DNA of 41,581 nucleotides, taken from positions 1 through 41,581 of the forward strand of contig NZ_QBUC01000028.1 in assembly GCF_003058165.1 (NCBI RefSeq). The letters are read 5' to 3'. Made by a program: the position numbers and the translations under genes. Positions within the stretch are counted from its first letter, which is position 1. Every line of letters starts with the position of its first letter. Below the pieces are notes generated by a model. It made no database searches. It saw only the letters and a list, made by a program, of their open reading frames with translations, and was not told where the DNA came from. The stretch is from Paenisporosarcina sp. OV554 (GTDB lineage: Bacteria > Bacillota > Bacilli > Bacillales_A > Planococcaceae). Shown piece after piece: positions 16,464 to 24,815 of the stretch.

Positions 16464-16492
16464 AACCTCCTCGGAAAGTGAGGAGGTTTTTT
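16464..16492 (+). terminator. GC-rich hairpin with T-tract
   Basis: AACCTCCTC and GAGGAGGTT pair around a seven-base loop and are followed by a run of T's on the plus strand, so termination is best for plus-strand transcripts. The stem also lies about 40 bases past the ku stop codon on the minus strand, where it has only a weak T-tract. Confidence 0.75.
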
Positions 16493-16527
16493 GTTTGGGT
16501 AAGGATTCTTTTTTATGCACATTCTAT

Positions 16528-17355
16528 TTAAGAAGTCTTTGCTTTTGCTGCGCGCTTTCGTGGTACTGCCTTTTTCTTTTTCGTTTTATCAAGTGAAGCT
16601 TGGAGAGCTGACATTAAATCTGTCACATTCGAAGGAGCAGTAGATTGTTTTTCGGTCGCAGTAACTGTCTGTTTGCCGGTCTTTTTCTCTTCAATTAATT
16701 CCATTAATGCTGTTCGATAGTCATCCGTATATTTCTCGGGTTCAAACGTAGTTGTTAATTGGTCAACGAGCATTAAAGCCGTCTCTAACTCTTTTTGAAC
16801 AACGGCTGGTTCACTTGGGATATTCGGTACATCCTTAGCACTGCGAACCTCATCTGGAAAATGAATTGTTTCCATAACAAGCAATTCTTCAAAAACGCGA
16901 ACAACTGCCAACTGTTCTTTCGAACGAATCATAATTTTAGCCACGCCAATTTTACCAGATTCCATCAATGCTTTTCGCAAAAGGGAATACGCTTTTCCTC
17001 CACCACTATCAGGTGCCATAAAATAACTGCGTTCAAAGTAGATGGGATCAATCTCCTCCAATTTCACAAAGTCGATGATCTCAACTGCCTTATCTTCATT
17101 TTCTTTTTTCAACTTTTCCAGTTCTTCGTCATCCAACACTACGAACTTATTTTTCGAGTATTCATATGCTTTTACGATATCTTCACTCTGAACTTCTTTT
17201 TTGCATCCTGAACAAACCTTTTGATAATTAATAGGCGTGTTACATTCTTTGTGTAATTGTCGTAACTTGATATCTTTATTTTCAGTCGCTGTATGAAGTT
17301 TTACAGGAATATTTACGAGTCCAAAGCTTATGCTTCCTTTCCATACTGTATGCAT
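16528..17355 (-). CDS. ku: Ku, DNA end-binding protein of non-homologous end joining, 275 aa
   Basis: Bacterial Ku homodimer subunit. It threads onto double-strand break ends and recruits LigD. The family start MHTVWKGSISFGLVNIPVKL is present, with the core running to about residue 200 (EEIDPIYFERSYFMAPD, a strand region that forms the DNA ring, and LVDQLTTTFEPEKYTDDYR). The last 20 residues are Lys/Arg-rich, a tail known in other Ku proteins to contact DNA or LigD. The length is normal for Bacillales (YkoV type). It is divergent from ligD, with about 64 bases between start codons. In B. subtilis the pair serves spore DNA repair under sporulation control. Confidence 0.97.
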   Translation of the reverse strand: MHTVWKGSISFGLVNIPVKLHTATENKDIKLRQLHKECNTPINYQKVCSGCKKEVQSEDIVKAYEYSKNKFVVLDDEELEKLKKENEDKAVEIIDFVKLEEIDPIYFERSYFMAPDSGGGKAYSLLRKALMESGKIGVAKIMIRSKEQLAVVRVFEELLVMETIHFPDEVRSAKDVPNIPSEPAVVQKELETALMLVDQLTTTFEPEKYTDDYRTALMELIEEKKTGKQTVTATEKQSTAPSNVTDLMSALQASLDKTKKKKAVPRKRAAKAKTS

Positions 17356-17382
17356 TTGCTTACACCTACTCTTTCTTTTACT

Positions 17383-17412
17383 TACTATGCAATGTTTTGA
17401 TCATTTTTATGT
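17383..17412 (-). promoter_or_regulatory. Possible sigma-G-type promoter for ku
   Basis: On the minus strand ACATA (17408-17412) and CATAGTA (17383-17389) are 18 bases apart. This resembles the sigma-G pattern GHATR-N18-CATNNTA with one mismatch in each box. The start codon of ku lies 28 bases downstream, leaving room for a short leader with its binding site. The biological precedent is the sporulation expression of ykoV. Weak sequence evidence. Confidence 0.3.
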
Positions 17413-17419
17413 ATTAGGA

Positions 17420-19300
17420 ATGGGAATTAATCAAAAGCTACAACAAAAAGCGAGAGTAGGTAAACAATTGAAACCGATGCTTTTAACAGTGGCAACAGAT
17501 ATCCCTTTAGGCAAAAACTGGCTGTATGAAGCAAAGTATGATGGTTTTCGTTGCCTATTGGAGTGGGATGATAATGGCGCAATGCTGAAGAGTAGGAATG
17601 GCAATGACCTTAGTGAGCAGTTTCCTGAAATTATTGGTTTTTGCCTGGAACTTCATGATCGAATTCGTTCATTTTTACCCATAATTCTTGATGGAGAACT
17701 TGTTTATTTAATCAATAATGTTCAAAGTAATTTTTCAATCGTTCAACTAAGAGGACGAATGAGAACGCCAAGCGTTATTAAGCACCATGTCAAAGAATTC
17801 CCATGCCATTTTGTTGCATTTGATTTATTGAAAGCCAAAGGAGAAAGTCACAGCGATCTTTCTTTAACAAAACGTAAGCAAAAACTAAAAAAGATATTTC
17901 AAACAATGACTCTTCCTATTTCAATTGACTATGAAGACAATCGTAAACTTCAAGCAATTGATGTTTATCACAATAGCGAAGAAATATGGAATAAGGTCAC
18001 GGTAAATAACGGGGAAGGCCTCATTGCTAAACAAAAAACAAGTCTCTGGCAAAGTGATAAAAGAACCCCTCATTGGCTAAAAATTAAAAACTGGCGATAT
18101 GTAACTGTTGTCCTCACGAAATATGATAAAAGTAATGGCTTTTTCCATGGTGCCATTTACGTCCATGATGATCTCGTTGAAGTGGTGACTTTTCGTCACG
18201 GTCTTAAAGAGGATGAACTACAAACACTCGTCACCGTATTCCAATCAAATGGTTTGAAGACTGGCGAAAACATATGGGCGTTAGAACCATCCATTTGTGT
18301 CGAGATTGCTTGTATTGATTTCGACGGAAAACACTTAAGAGAACCTCGGTTCCATGCCTTTAACTTTGAAAAGGAACCAACCGATTGTCACTGGCAACAC
18401 ATGCAAAGGCAACTCTTTCCTGTCCCAGAAGCCATACAGATTACACATCCTGATAAGCCCATCTGGCCGGCAAGCTCTATTCAAAAAGACGATTATTTGC
18501 TTTATTTGCAGCATATCTCTCCGTATATGCTCCCATTTTTACGAGACCGTCTTCTAACGGTTATTCGTTTTCCACACGGAATGCTCGGTGAAAGTTTTTA
18601 TCAAAAAAACGCGCCTGACTCAGTTCCTAATTTTGTAACCACTCAACAAGACGATGATATACGGTACATTATGTGTAATGATGTTGAAACCTTATTATGG
18701 TTCGGAAACCAACTTGCGCTTGAGTTCCATATTCCTTTTCAAACCATTCATACTCCTATGCCTACTGAAATCGTTTTTGACCTTGACCCTCCTTCAGTTC
18801 ATGAGTTTTCTTTAGCGATTGAAGCAGCTTTGCGCATGAAAGCTATTTTCGATCAGTTTGGTCTTCAATCTTTTGTGAAAACTTCAGGTGGTAAAGGCAT
18901 ACAAGTTTATATTCCTTTACCAGTGAACGAATTTTCTTACGTAGACACTCGTGTATTCACGAAGTTTGTCTGTGAATTTTTATGCGAGCAAGAGCCTCAA
19001 TGGTTTACTACAGAGCGATTGAAAAAGAACCGTCATAATAAATTGTATTTGGATTATGTACAACATCATGAAGGCAAAACAATCGTGGCACCATATTCTC
19101 CGAGAGGAAATGAAAAAGGCCTCATTGCGACTCCCCTCAATTGGGTTGAGGTCAATGAATCACTTAAACCTGATTTATTTTCAATTCCCGCAGTTTTAGA
19201 ACGAATGAAAAACCAAGGCAATCCATTTCGTGATTTCCGATTAAAGATAGAAGAACAGAAATTCCGTGATGTTCTAAATCAACTGCAAAATCTCGATTAA
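17420..19300 (+). CDS. ligD: DNA ligase D (ATP-dependent ligase plus primase-polymerase), about 626 aa
   Basis: End-joining ligase that works with Ku. The N-terminal ligase domain has catalytic Lys39 in KYDGFR, motif DGELVYL, and GEGLIAK and WLKIKNW near its end. The C-terminal AEP-type polymerase domain begins around ITHPDKPIWPA and carries the metal-binding DLDPP motif (about residue 454), SGGKGIQVYIPL and LYLDYVQHHEGKTIVAPYS. The order Lig-Pol without a 3'-phosphoesterase domain is that of B. subtilis YkoU; mycobacterial LigD is Pol-PE-Lig. Length compares well. The start is uncertain: the frame is open to 17330, and I prefer ATG 17420, though no strong ribosome binding site marks it. Confidence 0.95.
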   Translation: MGINQKLQQKARVGKQLKPMLLTVATDIPLGKNWLYEAKYDGFRCLLEWDDNGAMLKSRNGNDLSEQFPEIIGFCLELHDRIRSFLPIILDGELVYLINNVQSNFSIVQLRGRMRTPSVIKHHVKEFPCHFVAFDLLKAKGESHSDLSLTKRKQKLKKIFQTMTLPISIDYEDNRKLQAIDVYHNSEEIWNKVTVNNGEGLIAKQKTSLWQSDKRTPHWLKIKNWRYVTVVLTKYDKSNGFFHGAIYVHDDLVEVVTFRHGLKEDELQTLVTVFQSNGLKTGENIWALEPSICVEIACIDFDGKHLREPRFHAFNFEKEPTDCHWQHMQRQLFPVPEAIQITHPDKPIWPASSIQKDDYLLYLQHISPYMLPFLRDRLLTVIRFPHGMLGESFYQKNAPDSVPNFVTTQQDDDIRYIMCNDVETLLWFGNQLALEFHIPFQTIHTPMPTEIVFDLDPPSVHEFSLAIEAALRMKAIFDQFGLQSFVKTSGGKGIQVYIPLPVNEFSYVDTRVFTKFVCEFLCEQEPQWFTTERLKKNRHNKLYLDYVQHHEGKTIVAPYSPRGNEKGLIATPLNWVEVNESLKPDLFSIPAVLERMKNQGNPFRDFRLKIEEQKFRDVLNQLQNLD

Positions 19301-19387
19301 TCAAATAGAGTTTCTCGCGTCAACTGTCGTGAATAGTGAAAAAACACAAGGACATACTAAACATGCTAAGGAAAGGATGAAAATTCC

Positions 19388-19615
19388 ATGGAGAAAAAGG
19401 TTTTCACTGAAGAAGATCGTGAACTATCAACTGGGGCTTTTTGGAAAAATCCAGACGGAGTTAAAACAGACAAATTAAGCTTATTCGATATGCACGAGGA
19501 TATGAAATTCGTCGATGTCCTTATGGTTGATGAGTTAAATAAACAAGTAATCAATGATCTCGCACGGAAAGTAACCAAAGACCCTTCTGCCAATGAAGAA
19601 ATTCATCCAAACTAA
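19388..19615 (+). CDS. Hypothetical protein downstream of ligD, 75 aa
   Basis: Unrecognised small acidic protein without membrane segments. The start ATG at 19388 has an AAGGAAAGG stretch about 14 bases upstream, a little far. It reads as a soluble, mostly helical protein (KLSLFDMHEDMKFVDVLMVD, ELNKQVINDLARKV). It follows ligD on the same strand after an 87-base gap and is closed by the shared terminator at 19637-19684, so it could be co-transcribed with ligD and share its conditions of expression. No function can be given. Confidence 0.6.
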   Translation: MEKKVFTEEDRELSTGAFWKNPDGVKTDKLSLFDMHEDMKFVDVLMVDELNKQVINDLARKVTKDPSANEEIHPN

Positions 19616-19636
19616 CATCTTTTATCTACGAATTAA

Positions 19637-19684
19637 AAAACACCCACTCAAGTGTGTAATTTCTTACACATGAGTGGGTGTTTT
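19637..19684. terminator. Bidirectional terminator between convergent genes
   Basis: AAAACACCCACTCA pairs with TGAGTGGGTGTTTT, extended by an inner GTGTGTAA/TTACACA-type stem, with A- and T-tracts at either side. It serves the plus-strand gene at 19388 and the minus-strand gene at 19664, whose last codons and stop form part of the stem. Confidence 0.9.
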
Positions 19685-20485
19685 AATTATGAACACTTTG
19701 CCACGAGGTCGGGCATTTTTATACCATTGAAAACAGAAAATAAAGATGACCATAAGCTCGATCGCATCTCCGCCATAGTACATGATTAGTCCACCTATTT
19801 CAGACTGGGCTGATGAAATTCCACTTGGTGGATGTGCATAAATATACTTAGATAAAATACTGTGAGCAGCAAAAGCACCGACTAGTACCATTGAACGGTA
19901 TGTAAAGCTTAATCGGTGTGGAGTCGGTTCCAAATAGATTATGGACATGGTGAAAAGATATCCAGCTACGAACACATGAATGTGAACGAGTATATGAATG
20001 ATGATGTTCTGTTGCATCAAGACGTACAAGTCCGTGGTATAAAGTAGCCAAAGACCCCCTACGTTTAGGCTTGCTGCACAAAGTGGATTCGTAATTATTT
20101 GTACTGGCAAACTCTTCAATATACGTGTTAGACGTCTCGCAGAACGCACAGGGATTGTTCTCAAGATAAGCGTCATTGGTGTAGCTAGAACCATAAGAAG
20201 TGGTGCCAACATGCCAAGAAGCACATGACCTACCATATGCGCAGCGAAATCCTCATGAGCACGCTCCGCTAGTGGTCCGATGATGGCCATTGACGCACAG
20301 AGAATACCCACCATCCACAAAACACTTCGTACTTTTGACCATTGTTTTTTAAGTTGCCGATTAGATACAACAACAGCAGCTAAATAAAGAACTACGGCTA
20401 ACAAAAAAGGTATAGCCATTATGAGTTGTAAGTTCACTTCACTTCCGGCGACATGACTGTGACTATTCCCCATTAAATTTGGCAT
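19664..20485 (-). CDS. ctaG: caa3_CtaG-family cytochrome c oxidase assembly protein, 273 aa
   Basis: Multi-pass membrane protein of the caa3_CtaG family, needed for assembly of caa3-type cytochrome c oxidase in Bacillus (copper delivery or centre formation is suspected). About seven hydrophobic helices can be seen. Family marks include the conserved EDFAAHMVGHVLLGMLAPLL segment, HILVHIHVFVAGYLFT and YYGGDAIELMVIF; these His residues are candidate metal ligands. The gene overlaps the upstream DUF2243 gene by 23 bases, so the two are translationally coupled. No oxidase subunit genes are in the window, which suggests a detached pair. Confidence 0.9.
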   Translation of the reverse strand: MPNLMGNSHSHVAGSEVNLQLIMAIPFLLAVVLYLAAVVVSNRQLKKQWSKVRSVLWMVGILCASMAIIGPLAERAHEDFAAHMVGHVLLGMLAPLLMVLATPMTLILRTIPVRSARRLTRILKSLPVQIITNPLCAASLNVGGLWLLYTTDLYVLMQQNIIIHILVHIHVFVAGYLFTMSIIYLEPTPHRLSFTYRSMVLVGAFAAHSILSKYIYAHPPSGISSAQSEIGGLIMYYGGDAIELMVIFIFCFQWYKNARPRGKVFIIKTPTHV

Positions 20486-20981
20486 CTCCTGGTTGGAATG
20501 AATGCAGTTTTACTCTACCAATCAGCAAAACGCCTGCTAAAATCATTGCCAACGCCGTAAGATTCCAAATCATGTCGTAAGGACGAATCTCCACACCGTA
20601 GCGAATTTGGTGCAATCCCATCCACTTATGCTGGATGGTCCCGTCGTACAACTGGAATGCCCCTCCCCCAAGAAACACACCTGCTAACCACCTTTTGAAC
20701 CAATAAGCTTCCTTCCGGTGTAAGTCTGCTAATAAAAACGAAGAAGCAATGGTTGCAAACCAACTAAAAGCATGGAACAAACCATCTGAAACTAGCCCAA
20801 TGTCTGTCGTTGATTTGTCGTAGAAATGGTGCCAATGTAACAGCTGATGAAACACAACTTCATCGATAAAACCGACTAGGCCTAGTCCGAATAGAATCCC
20901 AGTCCATAGATTACGGGTCGCATACGTATAGCGATTGGTGAATTTTGAAGGATTAGATGAATGATTTATCTCAGCAGTCAT
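20463..20981 (-). CDS. DUF2243 membrane protein, 172 aa
   Basis: Membrane protein of family DUF2243 with about four helices. Diagnostic are GLVGFIDEVVFHQLLHWHHF, SDGLFHAFSWFAT and GGGAFQLYDGTIQHKW; the repeated His and Asp in or near membrane segments suggest metal binding. Its function is unproven. It commonly sits next to ctaG genes, as here, so a role in oxidase or copper handling is a reasonable inference. The frame is open seven codons further upstream, but AAAGGAG stands seven bases before the ATG at 20981, which fixes the start. First gene of a two-gene unit with the CtaG gene. Confidence 0.88.
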   Translation of the reverse strand: MTAEINHSSNPSKFTNRYTYATRNLWTGILFGLGLVGFIDEVVFHQLLHWHHFYDKSTTDIGLVSDGLFHAFSWFATIASSFLLADLHRKEAYWFKRWLAGVFLGGGAFQLYDGTIQHKWMGLHQIRYGVEIRPYDMIWNLTALAMILAGVLLIGRVKLHSFQPGDAKFNGE

Positions 20982-21199
20982 AATATTCTCCTTTGATTGC
21001 ACATCTACTGGATTACAAATCGTATTTTCCCTATGTTCACCTTTTGCTAGAAATTATATACGTTTACATGACAGGATTAATGCGGAACTTTTCTATACCA
21101 TCAACCTAGTAATAAAATTGTAAAAAGAACTTAATATTCCGAAAAAATAGTTTACCAAAAAAGAATATGCTTATTTTAGAAAATAGGAGGAGTGATAAC

Positions 21200-22744
21200 T
21201 TGAGAAAAATTCATCTAGTCATAATTATCGGTGTTATGTTTCTACTTCAAGCATGTTCTACTGGAGAATCTTCACAAGTAGACAATGAATCCGGTAAAGA
21301 GAGCAAAGTATTAATAGTAGCGAGGAAATCAGATGTTACTAATCTAGATCCTCATTTTATTGTCGATGTATCGACGGCTAATGTATTATACGAAAAGGTC
21401 TATGAAACTCTAGTGATTCCAAATGATAATATGGAACCCCAACCTCATTTAGCTACAGAATGGGAACAACTAGATGAAACAACTTGGGCATTCACATTAC
21501 GAGATGATGTTGAGTTTCATGATGGGACTAATTTTAATGCGGACGCAGTAAAGAAAACATTTGATCGCCTACTCAATCCAGAGACTGCTTCTCCTCAAGC
21601 TAGTAAGCTTGGAATGATTAAAGAAGTCGAAGTAGTAGATGACCGACATGTCATCTTCCATTTATCAACACCCTATGCACCTCTATTGTCTATACTAGCT
21701 AGTAATGAAGGTAGTATCTTAAACCCAGAAATTTTAGAGAAAGATCCAGAGTCATTAAAGAAATCTGCAAACGGGACAGGTCCTTTTGTCTTCGAGGAAT
21801 GGAAATCTGGTCAAGTCGTGAAACTTTCAAAAAACAAAAAATACTGGGGAAAAGAACCTAAAGTTGATGGAGTTGAATTTAGAATAATTCCAGAAGATAC
21901 AACGCGTCTAGGCATGGTTGAAAGAGGAGAAGTCCATATAATGGACCAAGTTCCCCTCAATGAAATAGAAAGAGTTGAAGCTTCAGATTCACTAAAGTTA
22001 TATCGAAATGAAGGTTTAGGTGTTGAGTTTATAGGATTTAACGTACAGAAAACACCTGTTGATAACGTGGCGTTAAGAAAAGCAATTAGCTATGCCATTG
22101 ATCAGGAAGCAATATTATCAGGAGTGTTTAACAACGTAGGTTTACTGAGTAATTCAACCATGAGTCCCAAAGTGTTTGGTTATTCTGATCAACTTACTGG
22201 ACCATCGTACGATTTGAATAAGGCCAAACAATTCTTAAAAGAATCTGGTGTGTCAGAAGGTACACGATTAACCTTATTAACAGCAGATCGAGCTGAAAGA
22301 ATTAGCTTATCTGAGGTTGTACAATCTCAGTTGAAAGCGATAGGTCTCGAGGTAGATATTAAAGTACTTGAATATGGAGCTTATATAGAGGCCAACTCAA
22401 ATCAAGAAGGTCACCTCTTTATTGGTAGTTGGGGAAATGCTACTGGAGATGGAGATTATAACCAATACAATTTATTTCACTCGAGCTCACAAGGATCTTC
22501 AGGTAATTATCAATACTATTCAAATCCTATAGTGGATAAATTATTAGATCAAGCACGTCAAGAGAGTGACCCAGACAAACGCAATGAAATTTATGCAGAA
22601 ACACAACAAATTGAATTAGATGATGCAGCATATGTTCCAATCAGAAGTTACGAAAACTTAGTTGTTTATCATCCCTCAGTAAAAGGAATTAAGTTAAACC
22701 CTATTGCTTACTTAATGTTAGGCGATGTAGAACTAACAGAATAA
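21200..22744 (+). CDS. Peptide-type ABC transporter binding lipoprotein (SBP family 5), 514 aa, copy A
   Basis: Extracellular solute-binding lipoprotein of the oligopeptide/dipeptide/nickel class (SBP_bac_5). The TTG start at 21200 is set by AGGAGGAG eight bases upstream, giving a lipobox LLQAC. Family features: VTNLDPHFI, WAFTLRDDVEFHDGT (class signature around residues 90-110), and PIRSYENLVVYHP near the end. It closely resembles the protein at 29706, sharing blocks such as GNATGDGDYNQYNLFHS. It is a solitary gene, separated by the two-component/symporter genes from the ABC cassette it probably feeds. The ligand is unknown; annotated relatives are called glutathione or dipeptide binders, which should not be trusted. 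Confidence 0.93.
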   Translation: MRKIHLVIIIGVMFLLQACSTGESSQVDNESGKESKVLIVARKSDVTNLDPHFIVDVSTANVLYEKVYETLVIPNDNMEPQPHLATEWEQLDETTWAFTLRDDVEFHDGTNFNADAVKKTFDRLLNPETASPQASKLGMIKEVEVVDDRHVIFHLSTPYAPLLSILASNEGSILNPEILEKDPESLKKSANGTGPFVFEEWKSGQVVKLSKNKKYWGKEPKVDGVEFRIIPEDTTRLGMVERGEVHIMDQVPLNEIERVEASDSLKLYRNEGLGVEFIGFNVQKTPVDNVALRKAISYAIDQEAILSGVFNNVGLLSNSTMSPKVFGYSDQLTGPSYDLNKAKQFLKESGVSEGTRLTLLTADRAERISLSEVVQSQLKAIGLEVDIKVLEYGAYIEANSNQEGHLFIGSWGNATGDGDYNQYNLFHSSSQGSSGNYQYYSNPIVDKLLDQARQESDPDKRNEIYAETQQIELDDAAYVPIRSYENLVVYHPSVKGIKLNPIAYLMLGDVELTE

Positions 22745-22749
22745 ATAAG

Positions 22750-22784
22750 AGTCAAACTTAAAAGATTTCCTTTTAAGTTTGACT
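22750..22784. terminator. Bidirectional terminator between convergent genes
   Basis: AGTCAAACTTAAAA pairs perfectly with TTTTAAGTTTGACT around a seven-base loop, followed by AATTTTTT. It ends both the binding-protein gene and, on the other strand, the symporter-like gene. Confidence 0.9.
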
Positions 22785-24091
22785 TAATTTTTTCGTTCGT
22801 ATAATTCTATTCTTGCAAATAACATAAATACGATAGAGAAAAGCAATGAGATAATAAAACTTACCCATATTGATTGGAGAGATGTAAGATCAGGAAATAT
22901 CGTTAAACTAAGTATCCATCCGAATAGAATCGAATATGGTAACATTCTAGAAATTGTACGCTTTGAAAAAATAAGAAATAACATTACAGGAATTACCGCT
23001 GCATATAGATGTCCATAGAAGAATAGGAAATCTAGTAAACTAAATTGTATAAAATGCGTAATAATTAATAAGATAAGAAGTAAAATTCCAGAGAATACGT
23101 ATGATTCCTGTCTCATTTGTTTATCCGTCATTCGAGGTTTAAACGGAAGGCGAATGTGTTTGATAAAGTGAACAGTCGTTGCATGAAGCTCTGCATGTAC
23201 TGTCGTGGATAAAGTACCAAAACAAAATAAAAAGAATATGATGGCCAGAAAAAGTGGTTCTATTTTTGTCATTAATTGGAATAAAAGCGAATAGGTTTCA
23301 CTAAATGTCCCTTCAAAAATGACAATCAACAACATGGCAGAAAGTGCGATTGGAACGGTGCTCCATACAAATGCGGTTGACCAAAAAGTAAGTCGCAATT
23401 TTTTTTGTTCAATCATATAAAGTCTTTGCCAGGTAGATCGATCTGTGAGCACCTGACCGAAACCAACTAACATAAACGTTAGGATAAAATAGTAAGCTTC
23501 TTGATTTTTTATAAACAATAAATATGGATGGTATAAGCGGATTCCATCATAAACTGTAAACGCGCCTTCTTGAATAAAAAAATACATAGGAATAAAAATA
23601 ATTGCAGCAAAGATAAAAAAAACAGAAATCCCTTCGAATCGTCGTATCCACTTCATACCACCTACTCCTGCAATTAAGAAGCAGTACAGGAAAAAGAAAA
23701 AAATAGAAATCGTAAAAGGAATATTAAATAATAAATCAAATAATACCGCTGCTCCTATGGCTTGCATAAATAAGGAGTCTAAACCCAGAAAAAGAATAAT
23801 GATTGTCATAATCCAATAGCCATCTTTTTTAAGACGATGTTTAAATAAATCCCCTATCGTTTCAAAATTTGGAAATCTTATTCTTATTTTATTGGCCACA
23901 ATACCAAACAAAAATATCGACAAAGCCCCGGCTAAGGAATAACCAATACCCCCTAATAGACCGTATTTCACAAGAGACTCGGGTGACGATAGAATAGCAT
24001 TCCCAGTTATCCAACGGGCCAATAAACTCATCATTCCAGTTGAAACCCCAAATACAATTGATCCAGTAATATAATGCCTATATGTTTTCAT
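22784..24091 (-). CDS. Sodium/solute symporter (SSS)-like membrane protein, 435 aa
   Basis: Hydrophobic protein with about 12-13 membrane helices, of the sodium:solute symporter superfamily. Clues: SLLARWITGN near the start, GGIGYSLAGALSIFLFG, the ANKIRIRFPN loop, and DRSTWQRLYM, which resembles the family's DxxxWQR element. It is somewhat short for the family (450-550). It begins one base after the response regulator stop, with only a weak ribosome binding site, so translation is probably coupled. It may import the inducer, or act as the sensor for the adjacent kinase, which lacks its own sensing domain (inference). The family is likely; the substrate is unknown. Confidence 0.75.
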   Translation of the reverse strand: MKTYRHYITGSIVFGVSTGMMSLLARWITGNAILSSPESLVKYGLLGGIGYSLAGALSIFLFGIVANKIRIRFPNFETIGDLFKHRLKKDGYWIMTIIILFLGLDSLFMQAIGAAVLFDLLFNIPFTISIFFFFLYCFLIAGVGGMKWIRRFEGISVFFIFAAIIFIPMYFFIQEGAFTVYDGIRLYHPYLLFIKNQEAYYFILTFMLVGFGQVLTDRSTWQRLYMIEQKKLRLTFWSTAFVWSTVPIALSAMLLIVIFEGTFSETYSLLFQLMTKIEPLFLAIIFFLFCFGTLSTTVHAELHATTVHFIKHIRLPFKPRMTDKQMRQESYVFSGILLLILLIITHFIQFSLLDFLFFYGHLYAAVIPVMLFLIFSKRTISRMLPYSILFGWILSLTIFPDLTSLQSIWVSFIISLLFSIVFMLFARIELYERKN

Positions 24092-24092
24092 A

Positions 24093-24794
24093 TTACTGAT
24101 TTTCCGTTCTTTTAGGATTTATACGAAATTCTGAAGGTGTCACTCCGAATTGCTTTTTAAACATGGCGCTAAAGTAATGTTGACTATTAAAACCAGCCTT
24201 TTCTGCAATAACGGCCATACTCATATCTCGTTGGTTTACTAGCAGTTTTTTTGCCATTTCTAACCGATATGCATTTAAATAATCCGCAAAACCAATCCCA
24301 ATTTCTTCATAAAACTTTCGACTTAAATAGTTTGCATTTAAATGAATTCTATTTGCAACAAAACTAAGGCTTAACTTTTCGTGATATTCTTCTCGAATAA
24401 TGCTTAGAACTTCTTGCATGGAATCATTTTTCGAACTCCACTTTTGATATTTTTCGAGGAGACCTAAAAGTTCGCTTTCTACGATGGGTTTTGTTAAATA
24501 ATCATTTACACCTATTCTTAACGAAGCCTTTGCGTATTCAAACGATTGAAAGGCAGTTACCATGATAATATCTAGTTCATAGTTCTTTTTTAATTCTTTT
24601 GCTAGCTCTAATCCATTTTTACCTGGCATCTGAATATCTAAAAAAGCCAGCGAAATTTTAACCTTTCCAGCTAACTGAAGTGCTATTGAAGCATCTTGTG
24701 CTTTGTAGAATGTCCAGTTTGGAAACTGGGCTTTCATGAGATATTCTAATTGGTCTAATTCCAAAACTTCATCGTCTACAAGAAGAATGTTCAT
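24093..24794 (-). CDS. Response regulator, REC plus AraC-type DNA-binding domain, 233 aa
   Basis: Transcriptional response regulator of the YesN type. The REC domain (about 1-120) has the acidic pocket Asp7-Asp8, phosphoacceptor Asp53 in LDIQMPG, Thr in MVTAFQS and Lys in YLTKPI. The C-terminal AraC/XylS domain (about 135-230) has two helix-turn-helix units, with LSLSFVANRIHLNANYLSRK and the signature GFNSQHYFSAMFKKQFGVTP. The start at 24794 has GGGGGAG about seven bases upstream; a longer start is open but lacks one. It lies directly downstream of its kinase and upstream of the symporter-like gene. Likely targets are the divergent ABC/binding-protein promoters of this island. Confidence 0.95.
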   Translation of the reverse strand: MNILLVDDEVLELDQLEYLMKAQFPNWTFYKAQDASIALQLAGKVKISLAFLDIQMPGKNGLELAKELKKNYELDIIMVTAFQSFEYAKASLRIGVNDYLTKPIVESELLGLLEKYQKWSSKNDSMQEVLSIIREEYHEKLSLSFVANRIHLNANYLSRKFYEEIGIGFADYLNAYRLEMAKKLLVNQRDMSMAVIAEKAGFNSQHYFSAMFKKQFGVTPSEFRINPKRTENQ

Positions 24795-24815
24795 TTTTGC
24801 TCCCCCACTCTTCAA

